Assembly: GCF_000224145.3 (NCBI RefSeq)
Contig: NC_020172.2
Span: forward strand, 5,237,961 to 5,301,960
DNA from: Ciona intestinalis
Lineage: Eukaryota; Chordata; Ascidiacea; Phlebobranchia; Cionidae
Reading direction: 5' to 3'
DNA: 64,000 nt
Shown piece by piece: positions 45,301 to 57,300 of the stretch; positions within the stretch are counted from its first letter, which is position 1; each line of letters starts with the position of its first letter. The notes beneath the pieces were generated by a model. It did no database searches, was not told the DNA's origin, and was given only the letters and a program-made list of their open reading frames with translations. Made by a program: the position numbers and the translations under genes.

Positions 45301-48300
45301 GCAAAAATATAGAGATTACAGAAATGAGTAAATCATGTTATTAAATAAGGTAAAAGCTTCCGTAGAAATGTCCTTTATTTATATCATTACATATAGATAT
45401 AGGTACCAGTTTGTTAAATAGAAACTTACAATAAAAGCAGTTATGTTGAGAACGAAGAGGAAAAAGTAAATAAACTTAATTCCGGTCGGATATCCTTCGG
45501 TTGCTATGGCGATGTGGAAACCGATGACTAAGAATATCCAGTAACGACTCAGCATTTCTTTGCAGAAGTCGGCAAACTTGTGCGCCCATGTGCTTGTGGT
45601 GGATTCTTGGGGAAAAAAGACAGTTTATAAAACCATAAATTTAGCATGTGGTCATTAATGTAAACAATTTATGGTAAAGGGATTTTATAAAGTATGATAA
45701 AAAAGTCATAAAGGTAATTTAATATGCTGTAACAGTTACCAGGTTGTTAATACACTGAGTAGCATTTACATTCATAGAGTTCATAAAATTGCTGGTAAAG
45801 AGATGCTCTAGACATTATTTTTATACTTTGAAAGTAACCTAATTTCAAAACTGAGTTTATTTAACGGTTTATTCTTACACAACAGTTTATGTATATGAAT
45901 GCATACTTGTAAATAAAAGGCTTATTCTCCCAAACTTTAATCCACATGCATAGTACATACCATTATCTGGACTACTTCTGTGCCTTCGTATGTAGTTAAA
46001 CTGATGCAGAACCAACCAGAAACCACATAAATAAAACACCTAAAACAATAACAGAGTTATAGACAACTATTATTTGGGTGTTTGGATAATGGAATAATAA
46101 ACCTACATCTCAGGTCTCACTAAAGACCACACCATTATAAAATAGAGAAAAAATAAGAAAACACTTTTTATTAAACTAAACTAGGATCTAAGCCAAGCCT
46201 CACATAAGATCTGGGCCTGATAAAAATGCAATGGACGCAGACAAATGCATTTTGGCGTATCAAATAAAACATACCAAGCTTACTTTCAAAACAAGCCTTA
46301 CATAAAAATCATAAAACAACACCCTACACAAAATGGAAACATTTTTAACCTGAGCACCAAGTGGCAAACAAGGATAAGCGTATCGTCGCATTCCAAACGC
46401 TGATAAATACAAGATATTGCCATCTGTTTGGTTGATAGTGGTTGGGAGTTCTGACTCATTTAAGTCCAATGAATAAATGAACTGGAAAAGTAAGAACAGA
46501 TTAGAAATGGTTTTGTTTGTTTTTATGTTGGTTTTATCTCGTCTAACATTGAGGATGGTTAAAGTTGATTAACTGAAACTGCACCATCCTCAGTGTTAGA
46601 TGAGACAAGAGTGAGTGTTATATAAAGACCAGCTTGGTACTTGTAACACTCACTCTTGTCTCATCTAACACTGAAGATGGTTAAAGTTAAACAAGGCTTA
46701 ACACATAATATATTCTACATAGAACCTAACCAAACTAGGAACTTAACATTTTCTAAATTTACGGTAAAATAAACCCTATACACCCAACCTGTATTAAAAG
46801 AATAGCGATTCCATAAATAGTGAACACTGGGGAGCAGCAAAGAGTGTACCACGATCTTTCCTTCGTCATCCATAAACCGCATGACCATATTAGGAGAACG
46901 AACGTCAGCCAACTATGGTAAGTTACGCTCCATACCTAGAACATAAGATACAGGGTTCAAAACTTACTTCTGGTGGTTGGGGGGTGTTTGGAGGATTATT
47001 AGTCAGTGAGGTGTATGGATACACTATAAGTGTCTGGTGTTTAGAAGACACCCATGTTATAACCCTACAGTGAACATGAGGTGTATGAATACACCATGTG
47101 TGTCTGGTGTATCAGAAGACACACTAGTTATAACCCTACAGTGAACATGAGGTGTATGAATACACCATGTGTGTCTGGTGTATAAGAACACACCCATGTT
47201 ATAACTTGACAGTGAGCATGAGGTGTATAAATACACCATGTGTGTCTGGTGTATCAGAAGACACACTAGTTATAACCCTACAGTGAACATGAGGTGTATG
47301 AATACACCATGTGTGTCTGGTGTATCAGAAGACACACATGTTATAACCCTACAGTGAACATGAGGTGTATGAATACACCATGTGTGTCTGGTGTATAAGA
47401 ACACACACCATGTTATAACTTGACAGTGAACATGAGGTGTATGAATACACCATGTGTGTCTGGTGTATAAAAAGACACACTAGTTATAACCCTACAGTGA
47501 ACATGAGGTGTATGAATACACCATGTGTGTCTGGTGTATAAGAACACACCCATGTTATAACTTGACAGTGAACATGAGGTGTATGAATACACCATGTGTG
47601 TCTGGTGTATAAGAAGGCACCCATGTTATAACTTACAGTGAACATGAGGTGTATGAATACACCATGTGTGTCTGGTGTATAAAAAGACACCCATGTTATA
47701 ACTTGACAGTAAGCATGAGGTGTATGAATACATCATGTGTGTCTGGTGTATAAGAAGGCACCCATGTTATAACTTGACAGTAAGCATGAGGTGTATGAAT
47801 ACACAATGTGTGTCTGGTGTATAAGAAGACACCCATGTTATAACTCAACAACAAGCATAAGTTACACTGACCATCATTATAATGAGAGCGACCACGTAGA
47901 AACTGAAATGTTTCAACTTAGATATTTGGCCTTCAATTGTGTGCAACAATCCGCTATTGTTTGGTTGTTCCATAATTTCCTGACCTTCAGCAGTTTCTGT
48001 AAATAAAATCTGAAAGTATTTATGGAACTTAAAAAACGGGTGTCGTGTTTCAAACACCTCGTGCTCGATTATAAGTTACCATGTATGTAACTTATTTATC
48101 CTTGCATGGTGGGGCAACGACAGTCGTTATAACACTGGTGTTCTGTTTCATACACCTCATGCCCGCTTACAAGTTACCAGTATGTTACTTTGTGGGTGAT
48201 TGTTCATGTATGGCTAATACTTGAAAACCCATTAGTGAATTAGAAAATGTTGGCTTGTAAAAAATAAGAATTAGAAACACTGACTTGTAATAAAACAACT

Positions 48301-51300
48301 AATCAAACATATTTACCCCCATTTTCTTCTCCATTCACCACAGCTGGATTTGAACTCGGTGCCATTGAGTCATAGTTTTGTGGAAGTTCCTCTCCTTGGA
48401 CCAATGGCTGGGATAATTAGGTTTGTTTTAGATGTGTGTGATGTCATAATACATATTGTGATGTGGGTAGCCAACTTTAACCATCCTCAGTGTTGGATGG
48501 GACAAGAGTGAGTGTTTACAAGTACCAGCTTGGTACTTGTAACACTCACTCTTGTCTCATCTAACACTGAGGATGGTTAAAATAAATAAAAGTATACCAA
48601 CAGTAACATATGCATCATATTTACAACTTGGTAAATATTATTGCAGACTAGTTAGTATAATGCTTGTTAATTATTAATAACTGCGAAAGAAATATGAGTG
48701 CTGTTAATTCTGTTAATGAAAAAAAATATGAAATTTAAAGTCAATATTAGGATAGTTTAAACTGTAGCTAAAGTACAGCACTGTAAAAAGATGAGTTAAA
48801 ATAAAAACTTTGTGAATTTTTAAAAGTTTTTGTGTAATATTTGTTATTTGACTTTTTTGCAAAGAATGAAATCAAATTTGTGCAACATGCTACATGCTGA
48901 TAAAGGTGTATTGTGTGTTAACAATGACCATTGTTGACAAAATGGGTGTAAACAAACACATAGTAGCGTGGTGTTTTAGGATCAGATTTGATAATTTTAA
49001 GTATTAATATAAAGTTTTAAAATTTATTTTAACTTCATGTGTCTTGTATATTGGCTGCTATGTTTGTATTGAAAATGACAAAGAAAATTTGTGTTTTTTG
49101 GCTGATACTAGCATACTACCTCACTATAAGTAAAATAAAGATACATTCACTAAATGAAAGAATAACCACAGCACAAAAAAGCACTGCAGTTACACTACAC
49201 GTCAAATAAAAGGGATATTTACACTGTCTTAAAAAGTATAAAAGCCACTACACTAGAGTTAAATGAAAGGTTACAAAACTAGGTTAGAGTGAGATGAAAA
49301 AACAGTCACAGTAATATGGTTAAAACAGTTACTATAACAAAGTTAAATTTTACTATAATAAAGTTAAATGCAAAAATGCAGAACCGTATTAGAGTTAAAC
49401 GAAAAAACACTCACAACCACAGGACACACTATGTGCGAAAGGGGCATTCATTATATAAGGCAAATGCAGAGACTGAAAACCAGGTTAGAGTTAAATTAAA
49501 AAGACATTCACCGCACTATGAGGTAAATGCAAACATGGAAACCTAGGTTAGAGTTAAATGATAAAGCCACAATCACAGCCCTATGTGTTAAAAAAAAGGA
49601 CAATCTCCACAATACCGGTTGAAAGAAAGCACCACAAACATACTAGAGGTAAACGAAAAGAGTCAAAACCAGTTTAGATTAAATGAAAGAACAACCACAA
49701 CACTATGTGTTAAAACATAATGCAAAGAAACAAAACCGTATTAAAGTTAAATGATAAGGTCACAGCCACAGGCAACACTATGTCACATAGACTATGTGCT
49801 AAAGAGACATTCATCACGCTGTAGGTTAAAGGACCACATACCCAATCAGAACATACTATGTTTTAATAAAAGGGACATTTACAGTTTTACACTAGACGTA
49901 AATGAAAAAGCCACAAAAAAACTATTTTTAAATGAAAGAAAGCACCGCAATCACTATGGGTTAAAGAAAACAAGGACATTTACACAATGAATTAAATAAA
50001 AAGACCCCAAAACTAGTTTAGAGTTAAATAAAAGTCACAACCATAGCAAAAATTAGTTAAAAGACAACACTACAGTCTACAATCACACTTTCGGTTAAAT
50101 GCAAAGATGCAGAACCAGGTTAGAGTTTAATGAAAGACCCCAAAACCGTATTAGAGTTAAATGAAAGGAATCAAAACTGTGTTAGAGTTAAATGAAAGAC
50201 CCCAAAACCAGTTTTAGAGTTAAATGAAAGAACAACCAAGCACTATGTGTTAAAACAAGTACAATCACACTATGTGTTAAATGCAAATATATCAACAGAC
50301 TTGGTTAACTGCAGTATGGTCATCTTCATTCACTAAAACAACCTGAAACAAACTTTATTTAGTAGGCTACCAAAACAACTCACACCAAAAAATATGTTTA
50401 ATTAATGTGGGGTAAGATGGAACATCGGTAGTATATAATATCCCGTATGGTATTGTGGGGTAAGATGGATACCATTAGCACATAATATCCCATATTTCCT
50501 AATCATGTTTTTTCCTTCTTTATGTTTTTTTTTTTTTTAAAGTATTATGAAAATTTAATATAAAAAATAATCTTTTATAAAAAAAACACACAAACAGTTG
50601 TAAATTAATAAACTCTAATTTTACAAAACCACACACTTTGTTAGGAAAGCAAATATTTAAAGAAATTACCAGTTTAATAAAAGCCAAGAATAGTTTTAAA
50701 AGGAAATTGAAAAACTTATTGTATAAAGTATTAGTATCACCGGAAAATAGACACTCAAGCTAAAGCTTTATTTAAAGCAAATTAATATCAAGGTTTTAAG
50801 CGTAACTATTTTAAAATAAACTGTTAGATATATAGAAAATAATTTTTTTATAGAATTAAAAAATAAATAAAATACCTTGTGTAGTAGGGTGGGGGAAGAT
50901 GGGGGAAGATTGGCACTTAATATCCAAATATCCTGATCGTGTTTTAAACAATTAACAGCGGTCTATGGGAGTCGTGAGGATATAGTTTTATAATTCTTTG
51001 AATGTTCTTTGTTTACTAATAAATGGGACGAGAAAACAGAATGAAAAGGTGTCCCATCCTCCCCCACCCTAATATAATTAAAATGCAGTAACAGTTAACA
51101 AAATAAGCAACATTACTTTAAGGAAGAATTAATAAAAACTATTTAAACAAAATTTGGGCAAAATATAAACAAAATTCAAGATGACACCATTGAACAGAAG
51201 CCGTAAAAGTAATAAAATAAATATCTCCAAGACAATTGTCACTTTAATTACACGCCTCCCCCACACGTTTCACCTCATATTTTACTCCATTGTTTTGCCT

Positions 51301-54300
51301 TGTCTATTTTGAAATGTAAGTTAAACTAACTATTCAATATGGGCCACTTAGACTGATGTTTTAAATATGTTTAAAATTGGCCAACTATGTTGAAAGCATG
51401 AGGTATATTAAACCCCTGGTTTCCCACCCCAAGGATAAACATGAAAGTATCCCAACTCGACAGTGAGCATGAGGTGTATAAAGCCACCACAGTATACCCC
51501 ATTGTTGTCATCATAGCTAACTTACCCTTCGTTCCGAATTTGGCGTTCGTTTTGAACCACTAGGTAGCACTGGTAAGTCTTCGTTTAACTGTTTCGCCAA
51601 TGCCTAAAAAATTTTGGCAAAAAATAATAAGCACAAATAAATTTGAAATTGCACAAAAAATCAAAGTGTGGAAAAGTAAATTGATTTGAATTTCACATGC
51701 AATGATTTAAAGAAAATGACAATTTTATCTCGGTATATATTTCAATATGGGGTAAAGTAATAAAAACTCATAGCAAAAAATATATTGTATGTGAACAAAT
51801 TCCTCTTTTTGTTTTAAAAAAAGTAAAAAGCAATGGGTTACATTTTAGCCATGTATGGTCAAAATAAACAAATTCAGTGGTTACACATTATATGCTTGCA
51901 TTAGAGTTGAAATAACCTAGCTAATAGGAACTTATAGCAAAAATACATTGTATGTGGACAAATTTTTAAATTTATTTTAAATAGGCATGAAATAAATTTT
52001 ATCTGTGATAAACAAGATATACAAACAAACTGAACACTGTATACGAAAATTCCTAAATTTTGTTCTAAATAAGTAAAAAGTAATGAGCTACATGTTAGTA
52101 AAATGGGACATGACTCATACTAAAAAATTTAGATACCGATATAATAGACAACGTATGTAACTTAGCATGTAAACAAATTCACAGGTTACAGATTATATTC
52201 TGACATTATAACTTAAATACCTAATCGCATAACACAAGATATTAGATATAAACCAATATGTTTGACACCTATGTCATTAACTTAAAAATAAGAGGCTTAA
52301 CTCATTATTGAGTGACATTTAAAACCAAGAAATACCCCTGAAACATTACTTACTTTAAAAAATACCCCTGAAACATTAAAAATACCCCTGAAACATTACT
52401 TACTTTAAAAAATACCCCTGAAACATTAAAATACCCCTAAAAAACACCCCTTAAAACATTAAAAATACCCCTAACACATTAAAAATACCCCTAAAACATT
52501 AAAATACCCCTAAAAAACACCCCTTAAAACATTAAAAATACCCCTAACACATTAAAAATACCCCTAAAACATTAAAAACACCCCTAAAACATTAAAAATA
52601 CCCTTTACTACCACATAAACCATCTTACCCAATAATCTCTGAAGAACATTCTGACCCCCACAGCCATGGACCAAAGTAGAAGGAAAATACTTGCAGGCCC
52701 GACATAGACCGTCCACTTCAACCCAGGGTAGAGCAGGAGTGTGTTGGGGGTTGTACAGTTCGTGTATATGATTGGGGTTAAACCAAATAATCTGGGGATA
52801 GAGTATTTAGACTGTTGGAAAGAAATGTCAGTTTATCAAGTGCTGGGCAACTTTGGAAGTTAAAATATGAGTGTTTTAAGCCCATTTTCTGGTTGCCATA
52901 ATTAACTTATTTATCCTCGCATTAAAAGGCAATGACAGTTGTTATAACAGGAGTGTTCAGTTTTATTAGTAATAATAATCCCATATTGTTACAATATAAC
53001 CGCATATATATTATGACATCACACCACACATTGTTACCTACCTCGTATAAATTGATTCTTTTGGAATAAGATCTTGAATATGTTGGATTTGGTATAGATA
53101 TAACATTAACAGTTGAAAACTTGCAATGGCACACAAGAACGCCCTGTTTTTTTGAGTCATAATCAGTGAACAAAGAAAAAAAATAACAGAAATAAAAAAA
53201 AAAATTGTGATAAAAAAATTAAAAATGTGTTTTCTGATCATAATTTTAAAACATTTAAAATGAAATCATTTTAAGGTTTTGATAAAAAAAAATACTTTTA
53301 AACATTCTATGACAAAAAATATCCCGAAAAAAAACTTTTCTAGACAAGTAATTTATCTTAAGCCAAGTTATATTTGAATCGCCAAGTTGTTAATTGTTTA
53401 ATTGGAATTAATATGCAGAAATAGATAGCTTTATGATGTAACAATGTCCCTTATGACAAACCTCATAAGAGCAACAGCTGGTGTAAGAAGTGGTTTATGA
53501 AACGCCCACATCATGGATAATGTGATGAATGATAAGAGATATATACTGGATACAACACTGGGGTACGCAATGCCTGTGTTTATGTACGGTTTTAAACAAG
53601 ATAGCTAGGCATATTATAAATATAATTATCACTTTTCAGTAGCTGATTATTGTTAAGCAACCAACGTTTTGAAACCCATACAATAGGATTAGTTTTAGGC
53701 TATAATATATATAGGAGATATATACTAGATACCACGCTGGGGTACGCAATGCCTGTTTTTGTATAAGAAACAAATAGGTTGGTTAAAACTGTAATTAGTC
53801 GATTGAATATTACATAGCCTATTCAATACTGGTAATACCAATGTTTTAAAGGAATAAAACAATATATATATTAAAAAAAGGCCATGGATAGAGTAACGAA
53901 ATAAAGTTACTAAAGACCACACTGGGGAACGCATTTCCTGTGTTTATGTGGGTCTATAAATTGGAGGCCTATTGTAATTATAATTATCTTCAAAGGGCTT
54001 TTTACGGTAAAACAACAATGTTCGGAATTTCTGTGTATATGTATAACCATGCCTGTCTTCTGCTTATATGTATAATCAAGCAGAAGGAATGCCTGTGTAT
54101 ATTCAAGCGTGTATATATAAGTTATACCAGAATAGGTGAGTACTAACAGGATGTTGGTCCTCACAGACCTCACCCATACAGAATAGAATAGAATAGAACA
54201 GGATGTTGGTGCAAGGCTCATTGCAACTATATTAATCTTCACCCTATTTTTTATTGTAAAACTTTCAACAGTTTAACTTCCGAAATGGGATGTCTTTATC

Positions 54301-57300
54301 AGGATAATGGTATACTCAGTATAGTAACACATAGGTTCTGTACCATATGACTTAAATATTAAAGGCATGGTTTGTGGCGTGGTCATGGTATTTCCTAGAT
54401 GCCGTGGCTTCAAGTGCCACAGAATTTTTTGTGGCATAAAGTGCCATAAACGTTCAGGCATAATTTAAAAATTGATAAATCTACCAGAAACTATACTTAT
54501 ATAAGCTTACCTGCCACAGCTAGCAAAATCACTGTTAAAAACAAAACAAATCCATTCATTGCTTTTTCACGAGAAACTTCACTTTTAAGTTGTTGAGTGG
54601 TTTGTGCATTCGTTTGTTGATCTTCGTGTTCGTGTAGGTAGGCTAGGGGTAAAGTGAAAAAAGAATGAATGTAACTTATTTATCCTTGCATGCCAGGGAA
54701 ACATCAGTTGTTACAACACGGGTGTTCTATTTTATAAACATCGTGCCCACTTACCAGTTGCCACGTATGTAATTTATTTATCATTGCATGGTGGAGCAAC
54801 AGCGGTTGTTATAACACACGTGTTCCGTTTCATAAACTTCGTGTACGCTTACCAGTTACCATGTATGTAATTTATTTATCCTCGCATGGTGGGGTAACGA
54901 CAGTCTATATAGCATGGCCGCATGGGTGTTCTGTTTCATAAACTTCGTGTACGCTTACCAGTTACCATGTATGTAATTTATTTATCCTCGCATGGTGGGG
55001 TAACGACAGTCTATATAGCATGGCCGCATGGGTGTTCCGTTCCATAAACTTTGTGCACGCTTACCAGTTACCACATATGTAATTTATTTATCCTCGCATG
55101 GTGGGGTAACGACAGTCTATATAGCATGGCCGCATGGGTGTTCTGTTTCATAAACTTCGTGTACGCTTACCAGTTACCATGTATGTAATTTATTTATCCT
55201 CGCATGGTGGGGTAACGACAGTCTATATAGCATGGCCGCATGGGTGTTCTGTTTCATACACCTGCGTGCATGCTTATGAGTTAAAACAAATTTGTTGTAT
55301 GTGATTGTTTTTCTCGTCATGAACGAAAATTAGAACAGGCCATTAGTGACTAGTTTATAGGTAAATATATTTTTATACAAACATGTAAATTAGCTGTGTA
55401 GTTACAACAGACATTGTGCTCGAAACTAACTTTTTCACAGGATTAGGGGTTTAAATATCCCCACCTTCCCTGATATTATGAAAGATAGGTGCCTAAGTAT
55501 GCAAGTAATGCTCTTACCTTCTGACTTATTGATCAATATCATTGTAATGACTGAGACAATAAAAGTTGTCACATCTGGAACAATTAATCGGCAAATATTT
55601 GCTACACTTGTTGAATCCAATCTGTACAACATAGTTGTAATGTATGAATGGGCATTAGTAATGTTACATATAGTAGGATGGGGAAAATGGGACACCTTTT
55701 CATTCTATTTTCTCGTACATTTTGGTAGTAAACAAAGAATATTTAAAGAATTATAAAACCTTGTCCTCGCGACTTTCATAGACCATTGTTATTTGTTTAA
55801 AACACGACCAGGATATTTATATATTTTGTGCTAAAGGTGTCCCATCTTCCCCCACCCCACTATATATCCACCAATAAGACTATATATCCACCAATAATCA
55901 GTTTTATATTAGCAACCATTGTGAGATGCTTCCTATATGGTTCAAAAACCATGTTTTTATCACTTAATTTGGATAAAATAAATGAAATAGTTTTGGTTAA
56001 AAAGCAAGGCATTAATTTTAACAGACAAAAGAAATTTTGATTAAATAAAGTGGTTGTTACACCTTATCAGAAGCAACTCAGGGGGTTTCAAATGAATTAA
56101 GCATTAAATAACCATGTGGGTGAGGTCCTTGTCAAGGACTTGAAATTTAGGACAGATTACAATTGGAAGAAATGTATGGGAAAGACAGGAGTTAAGATAT
56201 TAGAGTGTCCTGTTATATTTTAACTTGGAAGTTCAGGGGAAACTGAAGCTATTTTATTGAAATTTACAGGAATACATATTGTCATACAATTGCAATGGGA
56301 AATTGAGGGGAAGCAATAGATGTTGCCATGTCACTTTAAATGTATTGAATATCATGACAGTCAAATTCCACCACTCCCAGTCATATGGATATATATTAAC
56401 AAACTAAAATATATTTTGAACTTGAAGTGCCCTATATGGAATGTAACTTGATTTTACTAATTATGGCAACCGTACCTTTGAAATCCAACGTAGCGCGCAG
56501 TTCTTTCTGCAAATGAACCTGAAAAGGACATTTTACATTTAAGCTTTATTAAATAACATGTCCATTTACGTATAATATATAGCAAAAGGTCAAAGCAGTT
56601 ATTCGCCAGAGAGCCAGTCTCTAGAAATTAGCAGTTCTGGACAAAATCAGGCGAATGCAATATAGTTTTCGCATAAACGCACAACTGCTAAGAATCGCAT
56701 TAAACTTACAAGGTGACGTTAAACTNTATGGTAAACGCCAGAAACCCCAGTAAAATATAAGGACCACGCGTAGTGGTAACTTACATGGTGGTCCCAGCAA
56801 ACTGCCATAAGGTTTCTTTACGGCTAATGCAACCTGGAATGCAGCATGAGCAAGCACAAACATGCCCGAGAACACAAGTGTGACAAAACAATACCTTCTC
56901 CATGAACCTGTGACGTCATAATGAACATTGTTACAAATTGAAAAATAAATCTCACAAAAAATAGTCAAAATTTGGCAAACAGAATATTGTAAAAGCTTTT
57001 TCATAACAATGTGAATAAAAGTCAGCCATGGGCCAACTGTGGCCTAAATGGGTGAATTAGGTTTTTATATTAAGGTCCAAACAAAGTGGCAATGGGCCAA
57101 CTCTGTAATAAATCTCTGGTCCTCTTACTTGCAGTAAGACCGTATCCATAGAGAATATAAGGTTTGTAGAAATAAATGAATATATAACTTACGCATATAT
57201 AGTCCACGCAGTCTGGGGGAATAAGGAAGAGTTATCAAGTACAAACAATAAAACGCTGATAGCCCATTGAAACGAAATATAACACCTGTAAAAATGGATA

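Noticed and set aside
49316..49990. Open frames of 76-79 codons in the 48408-50300 Piezo intron
   Set aside because: They fall in the degenerate minisatellite and have repetitive, unrelated peptides.
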